The translations under genes were made by a program, and so were the position numbers. From Denitromonas sp. (GTDB taxonomy: Bacteria; Pseudomonadota; Gammaproteobacteria; Burkholderiales; Rhodocyclaceae), in assembly GCF_034676725.1 (NCBI RefSeq), contig NZ_JAUCBR010000004.1:945501-1009500 (forward strand): 64,000 nt of DNA. The letters run 5' to 3'. Below, piece by piece: positions 42,752-51,498 of the stretch (its first letter is position 1; every line of letters starts with the position of its first letter). Under the pieces are notes generated by a model. That model searched no databases. It saw nothing but the letters and a program-made list of their open reading frames with translations, and was not told the origin of the DNA.

Positions 42752-43903
42752 TCAGCGCAGCGCTTCGAGTGCGGCGGCATAGCGCGGCACCAGGTCTTGC
42801 GGGCGACTGACGGTCAGCCCGAGATCGTTCATGAGGCCGTCCTTGAGGCCGTACACCCAGCCATGGACGGTCAGTTTCTGGCCGCGCGCCCAGGCATCCT
42901 GGACCACCACGGTCTGGCATACATTGATGACCTGCTCGACCACGTTGAGCTCGCACAGGCGGTCGTGGCGCATCTCGGGCGGCAACTCGCCGACCATCGA
43001 CATGTGCTTGGTGTGCACATCCTGGACATGGCGCAGCCACAGGTCGACCAGGCCGACGCGGTCGCGGTTGAGCGCCGCGCGCACGCCACCGCAGCCATAG
43101 TGGCCAACCACCATGATGTGCTTGACCTTGAGCACATCGACGGCGAACTGGATCACCGACAGGCAGTTCAGGTCGGTATGCACCACCACGTTGGCCACGT
43201 TGCGATGCACGAAGACCTCGCCCGGCAGCAGGCCGACGATCTGGTTGGCCGGCACGCGCGAATCGGCACAGCCGATCCACAGGTATTCGGGCGACTGCAG
43301 ATGGGCGAGCTTTTCGAAGAACTGCGGATCGACCTCGCCCATCTGGCGCGCCCAGGCGCGGTTGTAGTCGAAGAGGTGGAAGAGGTTCTCGTTCTTGATC
43401 TCATCTTCTGACCAGCTCGACAGGTCGAGCGACAGGAAGATGGTGCCTTCGATCGGCGTCGGGTAGTAGGCCGGCGCCTCGGTAAAGCCCAGCTCGCGGT
43501 AGAGCTTCACGGCGATGCGCATGGCCGGCAGGGTGTCGAGCATGATGCGCTTGTAGCCCAGCTCCTGCGCCGTGCGGATGGCCGCCAGCGCCAGGTCGCG
43601 GCCGACACCCTGGCCACGCATCGACGGCTCGACATACAGCCGCTTCATTTCGCACACGCCGTCGGAGAACTTGCGGATCCCCACGCAGCCCGCCGGCTGG
43701 CCGTCCACCTCGGCCAGGAACAAGCGCCCATCGGGCGCCGAATAGGCCCCCGGCAGCGAGGCCATTTCGGCGTCGAAATTCTGGAAGCACAGGTCCACGC
43801 CCAGCCAGGCCGCGTAGTTGCGGAAGAACTGGCGCACATGCTCCAGTTCGGCGGTGTGGGTGGTATCGAGAACGCGAAGTGTGGTTGCCATGAAGATGCT
43901 CAT
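42752..43903 (-). CDS. Fusion of GNAT acetyltransferase and beta-carbonic anhydrase
   Basis: One uninterrupted 383-residue frame. Residues 5-160 are a GNAT N-acetyltransferase (acetyl-CoA loop RGQGVGRDL at 96-104; MKRLYVEPS, KLYRELGF). After a short linker (SSWSEDEIKN), residues 172-383 are a beta-carbonic anhydrase with zinc ligands Cys212 (CADSR), His268 and Cys271 (HYGCGG) and the Asp214/Arg216 dyad. Carbonic anhydrase interconverts CO2 and HCO3-. Alternative start ATG 43891 (MATTLRVLD); neither start has a clear Shine-Dalgarno sequence. It lies between isovaleryl-CoA dehydrogenase and thiolase in the liu run, so it may supply bicarbonate to methylcrotonyl-CoA carboxylase. The GNAT substrate is unknown. 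Confidence 0.92.
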   Translation of the reverse strand: MSIFMATTLRVLDTTHTAELEHVRQFFRNYAAWLGVDLCFQNFDAEMASLPGAYSAPDGRLFLAEVDGQPAGCVGIRKFSDGVCEMKRLYVEPSMRGQGVGRDLALAAIRTAQELGYKRIMLDTLPAMRIAVKLYRELGFTEAPAYYPTPIEGTIFLSLDLSSWSEDEIKNENLFHLFDYNRAWARQMGEVDPQFFEKLAHLQSPEYLWIGCADSRVPANQIVGLLPGEVFVHRNVANVVVHTDLNCLSVIQFAVDVLKVKHIMVVGHYGCGGVRAALNRDRVGLVDLWLRHVQDVHTKHMSMVGELPPEMRHDRLCELNVVEQVINVCQTVVVQDAWARGQKLTVHGWVYGLKDGLMNDLGLTVSRPQDLVPRYAAALEALR

Positions 43904-43982
43904 ACAGGATTGAAGACAATCCGGAACGATACCGGAGGGCGGGTGTGTGCGCGCGAACGTTCGGTCACCCGCCCGCCGGCGC

Positions 43983-45155
43983 TTACATCGATTCGGCGAA
44001 CAGTTCGCGGCCGATCAGCATGCGGCGGATCTCGCTGGTGCCGGCACCGATCTCGTACAGCTTGGCGTCGCGCCACAGGCGACCGACCGGGTACTCATTG
44101 GTATAGCCCACGCCACCGAGGGCCTGAATCGCCTCACCAGCCATCCAGGTGGCCTTCTCGGCCGAATACAGAATCGCGCCAGCGGCATCCTTGCGCAATG
44201 CACGGGCGTGGTCGGCCCGGTCGCAGGCGCGGCCGACGGCATACACATAGGCGCGGGTGGCCATCCAGGTCGAGTACATGTCGGCGATCTTGCCCTGCAT
44301 CAGCTGGAATTCGCCGATGGCCTGGCCGAACTGCTTGCGCTCGTGCACAAACGGCACGACCGCATCCATGCACGCCGCCATGATGCCCAGCGGGCCGCCG
44401 CACAGCACGGCGCGCTCGTAATCGAGGCCGCTCATCAGCACCTTGACGCCGCCACCGACCGTGCCCAGCACGTTCTCTTCGGGCACTTCGACATCATCGA
44501 AGAACAAGGGATAGGTGTTCGAGCCGCGCATGCCCAGCTTGTCGAGGTGGGTGCCGCAGGAGAAGCCTTTCATGCCCTTCTCGATGATGAAGGCGGTCAT
44601 GCCTTTCGGGCCGGCGTTGAGGTCAGTCTTGGCGTAAACCACCAGGGTGTCGGCATCGCCGCCGTTGGTGATCCACATCTTCGAGCCGTTGAGCACATAA
44701 CGGTCGCCCTTCTTGTCGGCGCGCAGGCGCATCGAGACCACGTCGGAGCCGGCATTCGGCTCGCTCATCGCCAATGCGCCCACATGGTCGCCGGAGATCA
44801 GCTTGGGCAGGTACTTCTGCTTCTGCGCGGCGGTGCCGTTACGACGGATCTGGTTGATGCACAGGTTGGAGTGGGCACCGTAGGACAGGCCCACCGAGGC
44901 CGAGGCGCGCGAGACTTCTTCCAGCGCCACGATGTGCGCCAGATAGCCCATCTGCGTGCCGCCGTATTCTTCCTCGGCGGTCATGCCGTGCAGACCGAGG
45001 TCGCCCAGCTTCTTCCACAGGTCGGCGGGGAACTCGTTCTTCTGGTCGATTTCGGCGGCGCGCGGGGCAATCTCGTTGCTGGCGAAATCCCACACGGCGT
45101 CGCGCAGCATGTCGATGGTCTCGCCCAGGTCGAAGTTCAGGCTCGGAATGTTCAT
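43983..45155 (-). CDS. liuA: Isovaleryl-CoA dehydrogenase
   Basis: It oxidises isovaleryl-CoA to 3-methylcrotonyl-CoA, first committed step of the leucine branch. The 390-residue product has MSEPNAGSDVVSMRLRADKKGDRYVLNGSKMWITNGGDADTLVVYAKTD and, diagnostic for IVD, the catalytic Glu in LDYERAVLCGGPLGIM (helix G) rather than at the late position; late motif is YEIGAGTSEIRRMLIGRELF. ATG 45155 is preferred to the adjacent in-frame TTG 45158 because GAGGAGA is 7 bases from it. Preceded by the second thioesterase gene. Confidence 0.95.
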   Translation of the reverse strand: MNIPSLNFDLGETIDMLRDAVWDFASNEIAPRAAEIDQKNEFPADLWKKLGDLGLHGMTAEEEYGGTQMGYLAHIVALEEVSRASASVGLSYGAHSNLCINQIRRNGTAAQKQKYLPKLISGDHVGALAMSEPNAGSDVVSMRLRADKKGDRYVLNGSKMWITNGGDADTLVVYAKTDLNAGPKGMTAFIIEKGMKGFSCGTHLDKLGMRGSNTYPLFFDDVEVPEENVLGTVGGGVKVLMSGLDYERAVLCGGPLGIMAACMDAVVPFVHERKQFGQAIGEFQLMQGKIADMYSTWMATRAYVYAVGRACDRADHARALRKDAAGAILYSAEKATWMAGEAIQALGGVGYTNEYPVGRLWRDAKLYEIGAGTSEIRRMLIGRELFAESM

Positions 45156-45187
45156 CAATCAGTCTCCTCGTTCAGTCTCGTCCGGCC

Positions 45188-45646
45188 TCAGGCGACGCCT
45201 TTGCCGTGCATGGTCATCAGTGTCTGTTGCATTGTGGCACAGTGAGTTTTTCCTGCCGGGCCAAGCACATAGACCTCGGCGCGCGACACCACCAGCGAGC
45301 GCCCGGCGCGCAGCACCTGCCCCTCGGCGATCAGCCGTTCGCCCTGCGCCGGGGCCATCAGGTTGAGCTTGTATTCCACGGTCAGCACGCCCGCGTCGGC
45401 CGCCATCAGGGTGTAGCCGGCAAAGCCGCCGGCGTTGTCGGCCAGGGTGCCGACGATGCCGCCGTGGAAGAAGCCGTTCTGCTGCGCCAGCTCGGGCCGG
45501 AACGGCAGTTCGATCACGCAGCGTCCCGGCGCGACCGCCGTCAACGCGGCGCCGATGAAGTCCATCAAGGGCTGAGCATCGAAACCGGCGCGGATGCGGG
45601 CAGCGTAATCCGGATCCCGCGGGGTGAAGCTCGGAGCGGTCGTCAT
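45188..45646 (-). CDS. PaaI-family hotdog thioesterase (second copy)
   Basis: A 152-residue hotdog protein with QNGFFHGGIVGTLADNAGGFAGYTLM (the NGxxHGG active-site helix) and VEYKLNLMAPAQGERLIAEGQVLRAGRSLVVSRAEVYV. It likely hydrolyses short or branched acyl-CoA. It is the first structural gene after liuR, 23 bases from the candidate LiuR operator, and therefore presumably the first gene of the liu operon. Confidence 0.88.
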   Translation of the reverse strand: MTTAPSFTPRDPDYAARIRAGFDAQPLMDFIGAALTAVAPGRCVIELPFRPELAQQNGFFHGGIVGTLADNAGGFAGYTLMAADAGVLTVEYKLNLMAPAQGERLIAEGQVLRAGRSLVVSRAEVYVLGPAGKTHCATMQQTLMTMHGKGVA

Positions 45647-45668
45647 GGCCTTCTCTTTACGGCTTGTA

Positions 45669-45690
45669 TTTACGTTTACGTAAACGTAAA
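45669..45690. promoter_or_regulatory. Perfect 22-bp palindrome, candidate LiuR operator
   Basis: Each half is TTTACGTTTAC / GTAAACGTAAA; all 11 positions pair. It lies between liuR (stop 45715) and the first structural gene (start 45646). MerR-family regulators bind long near-perfect dyads in promoter spacers, and the TTTACG...CGTAAA form fits the LiuR consensus as I recall it from comparative genomics of branched-chain catabolism. Binding is inference. Confidence 0.8.
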
Positions 45691-45714
45691 ATAAATTGCA
45701 AAAAAAACCAAGGC

Positions 45715-46125
45715 CTATGTGCCCCGGTTTTCGGGTTGATCCGACGTTCGGTCGTCAAGCAGGTCGCGGCACTGGCGCTCGAGCATGTCGATCTCGCCCA
45801 GCACCACCTCGATGTCCTCGAGTTGCTGGGCCAGGGCGGCTCGCCGCTCGCCGAGCACCTTGAGGAAGCGGTCGAGCTGCGGTGCGGTGTTGCTCGCGCC
45901 GCCGTACATGTCGAGGATTTCCTTGATCTCGGCCAGCGTCAGGCCGAGGCGCTTGCCGCGCAGCGACAGCTTCAGGCGGGTGCGGTCGGCCCGCGAATAG
46001 ACCCGGGCACGGCCCGCACGATCGGGGGTCAACAGCCCTTGGTCTTCGTAGAAACGGATGGCGCGTGGCGTAATGCCGAATTCGCGCGCCAGCTCGGTGA
46101 TGGTGTAGGTACGTTCGGCAGTCAT
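45715..46125 (-). CDS. liuR: MerR-family regulator of leucine/isovalerate catabolism
   Basis: A 136-residue MerR protein: N-terminal HTH (YTITELAREFGITPRAIRFYEDQGLLTPDRAGRARVYSRADRTRLKLSLRGKRLGLTLAEIKEIL) and a C-terminal coiled coil (QLDRFLKVLGERRAALAQQLEDIEVVLGEIDMLERQ). There is no metal-binding cysteine cluster, as in LiuR. Position at the head of the liu operon and the palindrome between it and the next gene support the call. ATG 46125 (MTAERTYTITELA) is preferred; an upstream ATG 46146 would add seven residues. Divergent from the metallo-hydrolase/phaC pair. Confidence 0.9.
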   Translation of the reverse strand: MTAERTYTITELAREFGITPRAIRFYEDQGLLTPDRAGRARVYSRADRTRLKLSLRGKRLGLTLAEIKEILDMYGGASNTAPQLDRFLKVLGERRAALAQQLEDIEVVLGEIDMLERQCRDLLDDRTSDQPENRGT

Positions 46126-46261
46126 CGATGTTGCGCCGCAAGGCATCCCGCGGCAACTTGGTTAATTAATTGTTTTTTATGAAACAATCGCCTTCCAGCG
46201 ATTTATTCAGTTAATCAGAATTCAAACAACGAAGCAATCACCCCGGCAAGGAGAATCGCTC

Positions 46262-47302
46262 ATGGCCCCCCCGGCACCATTGCATTTCCCGATTGACGAC
46301 ACCCCCGACGACGGCCAGTGGCTGAGCGTTGTGCCCGGCGTCCGCTGGCTGCGCATGCCTCTGCCCTTTGCGCTGGACCACATCAACCTGTGGCTGCTCG
46401 ACGACGGTGACACGGTGACGATTGTCGACACCGGCTTCGGCCTGCCGGACATCCAGGCGTTGTGGACCGCCGCCCTGGCCCGCCTCGACAAACCCGTCTC
46501 GCGCATCATCGTCACCCACTACCACCCCGACCACCTCGGCCTGGCCGACTGGCTCGCCCAGCGCACCGGCGCGCCGATCTGGATGACCCAGGGTGAATTC
46601 CTCATGGGCCACGCCCTGTGGCATCAGTTGCCGGGCTTCACCACCGACGACATGCTCGCCCAGTTCCGCCGCCACGGCCTGGACGACGCCCGTCTCGACG
46701 CCCTGGCCCAGCGCGGCAACCGCTATCGCAGCGGCGTGCCCAGCCTGCCGCGGCACTACAACCGCCTGATCCATGGCGACCGGATCGCCATCGGCGGCCA
46801 TGACTGGCAGGTGATCGTCGGCTACGGCCACGCCCCGGAGCATGCCGCCCTGTGGTGCCCGGCGTTGGACCTGCTGATCTCCGGCGACATGCTGCTGCCG
46901 CGCATCTCGACCAACGTCAGCGTCTTTGCTGCAACGCCCCATGACGATCCGCTACGCCGTTTTCTTGATTCAATACGTGACTTCAACGACTTGCCGGAGC
47001 GTACGCTCGTGCTACCATCCCATGGCAGGCCTTTCCAAGGGATTCGGGCGAGAGTCGAGCAGTTGGTCGCACATCACGGTGAGCGCTGTGATGAATTGCT
47101 GGCCGCCTGCCAGACACCTCGCAGCGCAGCAGAATTGCTCGAAACCCTGTTCCCCCGTCAGCTGGACACTCACCAGGTGATGTTCGCGATGGGAGAGGCC
47201 ATTGCCCACCTGAATTACCTTGTGCACGGGAGGGAGTTGCGCGAGGTGGACGACGGCGGCGATGTGGCCCGCTTTATATCAACCGCTCTACCCAAGCATT
47301 GA
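46262..47302 (+). CDS. MBL-fold metallo-hydrolase upstream of phaC
   Basis: A 346-residue metallo-beta-lactamase-fold protein with VTHYHPDHLGLADWLAQ (HxHxDH), GYGHAPEHAALWCPALDLLISGDMLL for the second metal site, and LPSHGRPFQGI. It resembles the hydroxyacylglutathione-hydrolase/lactonase-like group with a helical C-terminal extension. AAGGAGAATCGCTC precedes ATG 46262. PhaC follows after 11 bases, so both are in one operon. Substrate unknown; a thioester from PHA or acyl-CoA metabolism is a guess from context. Confidence 0.87.
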   Translation: MAPPAPLHFPIDDTPDDGQWLSVVPGVRWLRMPLPFALDHINLWLLDDGDTVTIVDTGFGLPDIQALWTAALARLDKPVSRIIVTHYHPDHLGLADWLAQRTGAPIWMTQGEFLMGHALWHQLPGFTTDDMLAQFRRHGLDDARLDALAQRGNRYRSGVPSLPRHYNRLIHGDRIAIGGHDWQVIVGYGHAPEHAALWCPALDLLISGDMLLPRISTNVSVFAATPHDDPLRRFLDSIRDFNDLPERTLVLPSHGRPFQGIRARVEQLVAHHGERCDELLAACQTPRSAAELLETLFPRQLDTHQVMFAMGEAIAHLNYLVHGRELREVDDGGDVARFISTALPKH

Positions 47303-47313
47303 GGACCGAACGC

Positions 47314-49137
47314 ATGGCACCGCCGAAAACAGAAGACAGAACGGTCGAACTGCCCGACCCGAGTGAGCTGGCCCAGACGTACTCCGAAGTCGCCCAGCGC
47401 GCCTCGCACCTCATCAGCGAGCATGTTCAACGTCAACTCAAGAAGGGCGTGGCCGCACCGGCCGACGAACTGGGCATCGCCCAGGCGTTCATGGACATGA
47501 TGGCCAAGCTGCTGGCCAACCCCTACAAGCTGGCCCAGACCCAGATGAACCTGGTGTGGGACTACTTCTCGCTGTGGCAGCACTCGATGCTGCGCTTCGC
47601 CGGCATGCAGGCGCCCCCGGTGGCCGCCCCCGCCAAGGACGACAAGCGCTTCAAGGACGAGCAGTGGCAGGAACACTTCCTGTTCGACTTCATCAAGCAG
47701 TCCTACCTGATCACCGCCCGCCACATCCATGACACCGTCTGTGGCGTCGAGGGCCTGGAAGAACAGACCCAGAAAAAGGTCAACTTCTACACCCGCCAGT
47801 ATGTCGACGCACTGAGCCCGTCGAACTTCGCCCTGACCAACCCGGAAGTGTTCCGCGAGACGGTCAAGAACCACGGCCAGAACCTGGTCAAGGGCCTGAA
47901 CAACCTGCTGCGCGACATCGAGGACGGCGGCGGCAACCTGCGCGTCAAGATGACCGACACCACCGCCTTCGAGCTGGGCAAGAACGTCGCCACCACGCCG
48001 GGCAAGGTTGTCTTCCAGACCGAGATGATGCAGCTCATCCAGTACACGCCCTCGACCGACAAGGCGCTCAAGCGCCCGCTGCTGATCGTGCCGCCCTGGA
48101 TCAACAAGTTCTACATCCTCGACCTGCGCGAGAAGAACTCCTACATCAAGTGGGCCGTCGACCAGGGCCACACGGTGTTCGTGATCTCCTGGGTCAATCC
48201 GGACGAGAAGCTCGCCGAGCGCAGCTTCGACGCCTATGTGACCGACGGCATCCTGGCCGCGCTCGACGCCATCGAAGCGCAAACCGGCGAGAAGGAAGTC
48301 AACGCCGCCGGCTACTGCCTGGGCGGCACGCTGCTGGCCACCACGCTGGCCTACCTGGCCGCCAAGCGCAAGAAGCGCATCGCCAGCGCGACCTTCTTCA
48401 CCACCATGACCGACTTCTCCGAGCCGGGCGAACTGGGCGTCTTCATCGATGAAGTCCAGGTCTCCAGCCTCGAGAAGAAAATGGCCGAGCGCGGCTTCCT
48501 CGAAGGCTCGGAAATGGCCGGCACCTTCAACATGCTGCGCGCCAACGACCTGATCTGGTCCTTCGTGGTGAACAACTACCTGCTGGGCAAGGATCCGTTC
48601 CCGTTCGACCTGCTGTACTGGAACTCCGACTCCACCCGCATGCCGGCCAAGATGCACAGCTTCTACCTGCGCAACCTGTACATGGAAAACCGCCTGGTCC
48701 AGCCCGGCGGCATCGAGATCGACGGCACGCCGATCGACCTCTCCAAGATCAAGGTGCCGTGCTACTTCATCTCCACCATCGAAGACCACATCGCGCCGTG
48801 GAAGAGCACCTACATGGGCGCGCGCAACTTCGGCGGCCCGGTGCGCTTCGTGCTCGGCGGCTCCGGCCACATTGCCGGCATCGTCAACCCGCCGGTCGCC
48901 AACAAGTACGGCTACTTCCTGTGCGACGATCCGGCCCTGCCGGAAACGGCCCAGGAATGGTTCGACGCCTCGGTACAGCACGAAGGCTCGTGGTGGACCG
49001 ACTGGCAGGCCTGGGTGACCGGTCACAACAAGGTGCAGGTCGAGGCCCGCGACCCCGCCAAGGGCAAGCTGCCGGTCCTCGAAGAGGCCCCGGGCAGCTA
49101 CGTCAAGACCCGCCTCGACGCACAGAAGGCGGCGTAA
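47314..49137 (+). CDS. phaC: Class I poly(3-hydroxyalkanoate) synthase
   Basis: It polymerises (R)-3-hydroxyacyl-CoA into polyester granules. The 607-residue protein has the N-terminal PhaC domain (about residues 100-270, WQEHFLFDFIKQSYLITARHI, NFALTNPEVFRETVKNHGQNLVKGLNNLLRDIE) and an alpha/beta hydrolase core with lipase-box-like GYCLGG (Cys335), the acid in ISTIEDHIAPWKSTYMGA, and the catalytic His in GGSGHIAGIVNPP. ATG 47314 has GAGGACC upstream; an alternative lies 15 bases earlier. Neither phaE nor phaA/B is adjacent. Followed by a clear terminator. Confidence 0.96.
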   Translation: MAPPKTEDRTVELPDPSELAQTYSEVAQRASHLISEHVQRQLKKGVAAPADELGIAQAFMDMMAKLLANPYKLAQTQMNLVWDYFSLWQHSMLRFAGMQAPPVAAPAKDDKRFKDEQWQEHFLFDFIKQSYLITARHIHDTVCGVEGLEEQTQKKVNFYTRQYVDALSPSNFALTNPEVFRETVKNHGQNLVKGLNNLLRDIEDGGGNLRVKMTDTTAFELGKNVATTPGKVVFQTEMMQLIQYTPSTDKALKRPLLIVPPWINKFYILDLREKNSYIKWAVDQGHTVFVISWVNPDEKLAERSFDAYVTDGILAALDAIEAQTGEKEVNAAGYCLGGTLLATTLAYLAAKRKKRIASATFFTTMTDFSEPGELGVFIDEVQVSSLEKKMAERGFLEGSEMAGTFNMLRANDLIWSFVVNNYLLGKDPFPFDLLYWNSDSTRMPAKMHSFYLRNLYMENRLVQPGGIEIDGTPIDLSKIKVPCYFISTIEDHIAPWKSTYMGARNFGGPVRFVLGGSGHIAGIVNPPVANKYGYFLCDDPALPETAQEWFDASVQHEGSWWTDWQAWVTGHNKVQVEARDPAKGKLPVLEEAPGSYVKTRLDAQKAA

Positions 49138-49157
49138 GGCGCCTCGCCTGAGGCACG

Positions 49158-49183
49158 AAAAAGGGGCCGATCGGCCCCTTTTT
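49158..49183 (+). terminator. Rho-independent terminator of phaC
   Basis: AAAAAGGGGCCGA / TCGGCCCCTTTTT forms a perfect stem ending in a run of five T, 20 bases after the phaC stop. Works on both strands in principle. Confidence 0.9.
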
Positions 49184-49198
49184 CACGTCCCGCCCATC

Positions 49199-49633
49199 AT
49201 GACCGCAACCGTTCTCGACACCAACACCATCATGGCGCTGTGGTTCTTCAATGACCCCGCCCTCGCCCTGCTGCGCGACTGGATCGCCGCCGGCCACACC
49301 CGCCTGCTCACCCGCGAGGACGCCCTCGAAGAGCTGCGCCGGGTTCTCGACTACCGGCACTTTGCCTGCCCACCGGCACGCCAGACCGAGATCCTCGCCC
49401 ACTATCGAGCACAGGCGACCTGCGTGCCCGCCGCCGCCACACCGGCCGAGCTACCCCGCTGTCGCGACGCCGACGACCAGAAATTCCTCGAGATCGCCCA
49501 CGACGGCGGCGCGCGGTGGCTGCTCACCCGGGACAAGGCACTGCTGCGATCGGGGCGGCACCGGCTGATGCGTGATCGCTGCAGCGTGATCACCCCCGAA
49601 GCCTGGCAGAAGGCATTCGCCGGCAGCGCTTAA
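49199..49633 (+). CDS. PIN-domain protein (COG1569-type), solitary
   Basis: PIN domains are Mg-dependent RNases, often toxins. The 144-residue protein has the acidic residues VLDTNTIM (Asp7), EDALEELRRVL, DADDQKFLEIA and LLTRDK in normal order. No antitoxin gene precedes it; the upstream DNA is the phaC terminator, 15 bases away. COG1569-type PIN proteins in proteobacteria often occur alone as housekeeping-like genes. It overlaps the convergent BtuF-like gene by 4 bases. Confidence 0.85.
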   Translation: MTATVLDTNTIMALWFFNDPALALLRDWIAAGHTRLLTREDALEELRRVLDYRHFACPPARQTEILAHYRAQATCVPAAATPAELPRCRDADDQKFLEIAHDGGARWLLTRDKALLRSGRHRLMRDRCSVITPEAWQKAFAGSA

Positions 49634-50451
49634 GCGCGCGCATTCGCCAGCGCCTGGCGCAGCGCCGCCAGCGCGCGCAGCCCGGCCACCGCCCGGCTGC
49701 CGTACCACGAGGTCCATTCCCCATCGATCAACTGCACCGGGCGACCGCACAGCGCCGCCACCTCGGCCAGGTGCTTATCCTGGAAGCGGTAGGGCTCGGT
49801 CGACAGCAACACCCGCTGTGCCTGGCCGACCCACGGCGCCTGCCAGTCGAAGCTCGGGTAACGATCCCCCGCCTCTGCCGGCACCGTCTGCCAGCCCACC
49901 GTCGCCAGCGTGGCCGCGATGTAGGTGTCGCGCGAGACGGTCATCCACGGCTCACGCCAGATCAGGTACAGCACCGACTCCGGCGGCACGGCCGCGCCGA
50001 CGGCACGCGCCGCCGCCAGCGCGGCATCGAGCTCGGCGGTCAAGCGCGCGGCCGCACGCTGGCAGTCGAACAGATGCCCCATCAGGGCATACAGCGCCCG
50101 GTTGTCTTCCGGCGCACCGGGATGGGTCACCACCACGTTCGGCACGAAAGCCGACAAGGCGTCGGCCACCGGGCGCGGATTCTCGTCCACGTTGACGATC
50201 ACATGGGTTGGCGCCAGTTCGCGGATTCGCTCGAGCTTCACATCCTTGGTGCCACCGACTTTCGGCACCTGGCGCAGGGCCTCGCGCGGGTGGATGCAAA
50301 AGCCGGTGCGGCCGACCAGTTGCGCGGCCAGGCCAAGATCGCACAGCAGCTCGGTGATCGACGGCACCAGCGAGACGATGCGGGCATCGCGCCCGAGGGC
50401 GGCATGGTGTTGACCGAAGGCGTCGGCCGGCGGGGCAAGGGAAGCAGTCAT
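49630..50451 (-). CDS. BtuF-like helical-backbone metal/cobalamin-binding protein without signal peptide
   Basis: The 273-residue protein has the class III substrate-binding fold: RIVSLVPSITELLCDLGLAAQLVGRTGFC near the N terminus, VGGTKDVKLERIRELAPTHVIVNVDEN, and SFDWQAPWVGQAQRVLLSTEPYRFQDKH. BtuF relatives bind vitamin B12 or Fe-siderophores in the periplasm, but here the N terminus (MTASLAPPADAFGQHHAALG) has no signal, so the protein is probably cytosolic. No BtuC/BtuD genes are adjacent. Ligand unknown. Confidence 0.83.
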   Translation of the reverse strand: MTASLAPPADAFGQHHAALGRDARIVSLVPSITELLCDLGLAAQLVGRTGFCIHPREALRQVPKVGGTKDVKLERIRELAPTHVIVNVDENPRPVADALSAFVPNVVVTHPGAPEDNRALYALMGHLFDCQRAAARLTAELDAALAAARAVGAAVPPESVLYLIWREPWMTVSRDTYIAATLATVGWQTVPAEAGDRYPSFDWQAPWVGQAQRVLLSTEPYRFQDKHLAEVAALCGRPVQLIDGEWTSWYGSRAVAGLRALAALRQALANARA

Positions 50452-50455
50452 TGGC

Positions 50456-51409
50456 CTATTCTAGCCCGGCGCCGGCACCGCCCAGACGCAACCGGGTCGC
50501 GCCCGACCACCCCCCGGCCTGCGCCTTGATCGTGGCGCGCAGACCATCGACCAGCCGGCTGACCAGCACCGACGATGTCGTCCCCGCCGCACGCATCAGC
50601 TGCAACTGGCAGGTGATCGCCGGCGCCAGCGGCTGGCGCAGCACCCGCACCGGATCCAGCCCGGCAGCGGTGAAACTGTCGACAAAGGCAAACCCCAGCC
50701 CCTGGCTGACCAGCGTCGCCGCCAGCGCGTAAGTCTGCACCCGCATTGCCGGCTGCGGCTCCCAGCCGGCCGCACTCATCGCCTGCGCCAGCCGCAGGCC
50801 CAGCGGCGTCTCTTCGGCCAGCGCGATGTAGGGCCGGGCATCGAGCCAGTCGCGCTCGCCGAGGCGCAGCACCCCGGACGCCCAGGCCCGCGGCGCCACC
50901 AGCACGATCTCCCCCTCGGCCACCGGCGCCAGGCTCATCGTCACCTGCGCCACCGGGTCGATCGCCAGCCCGGCATCGACCTCGTAAGCCACCAGCGCAT
51001 CCTCGATCTGCCGGGTGTGCAAGGCCCACAGGTCGTACACCACCGCCGGGTGTTCGGCCCGCAGCCGCGCCAGCGCGCCAGGCAACAGGTGGGTCGCCAG
51101 CGAGGGCGTGGCGGCGACTCGCAGCAGCCCCGAAGCGCCCCGCCGCAGGTTGTCGGCCAGCGCCTCGATGCGCTCGATCTCGCCCCAGGCGCGCTTGACC
51201 TGGGCAAACAAGGCGCCGGCCTCCGGCGTTGGCGACAGCCGCCCGCCGACCCGTTCGAACAGCGCAAAGCCAAGTTGCGCCTCGGTGTGCTGGATGACCC
51301 GCGAGACCACCGGCTGCGACACGTTGAGCCAGCGCGCCGCGGCGCTGGCCGAGCCGGTGAGCATCACCGCACGAAACACTTCGATCTGCCGCAGCCGCAT
51401 CGCCACCAT
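50456..51409 (-). CDS. LysR-family regulator divergent from dadA
   Basis: A 317-residue LysR protein with HTH (MRLRQIEVFRAVMLTGSASAAARWLNVSQPVVSRVIQHTEAQLGFALFERVGGRL) and effector domain. ATG 51400 (MRLRQIEVF) is an equally likely start. It ends 4 bases before the BtuF-like gene start and is transcribed away from the D-amino acid dehydrogenase, 89 bases apart, suggesting control of that gene by an amino-acid effector (inference). Confidence 0.9.
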   Translation of the reverse strand: MVAMRLRQIEVFRAVMLTGSASAAARWLNVSQPVVSRVIQHTEAQLGFALFERVGGRLSPTPEAGALFAQVKRAWGEIERIEALADNLRRGASGLLRVAATPSLATHLLPGALARLRAEHPAVVYDLWALHTRQIEDALVAYEVDAGLAIDPVAQVTMSLAPVAEGEIVLVAPRAWASGVLRLGERDWLDARPYIALAEETPLGLRLAQAMSAAGWEPQPAMRVQTYALAATLVSQGLGFAFVDSFTAAGLDPVRVLRQPLAPAITCQLQLMRAAGTTSSVLVSRLVDGLRATIKAQAGGWSGATRLRLGGAGAGLE

Positions 51410-51441
51410 GCCTTATGGACATATCAAAGACCAAACTTAGC

Positions 51442-51456
51442 ATGCCTGCCAGGCAT
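51442..51456. promoter_or_regulatory. Palindrome in the LysR-dadA divergent promoter
   Basis: ATGCCTG-C-CAGGCAT is a perfect dyad midway between the divergent starts (51409 and 51499), the expected place for a LysR binding site. Confidence 0.5.
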
Positions 51457-51498
51457 TGATAAGCCGACACTCACGCCAACCCCTTTCAGGAGCGGAGC

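Noticed and set aside
49199..50451. PIN protein and BtuF-like gene as a toxin-antitoxin pair
   Set aside because: They are convergent and the partner is a substrate-binding-fold protein, not an antitoxin.
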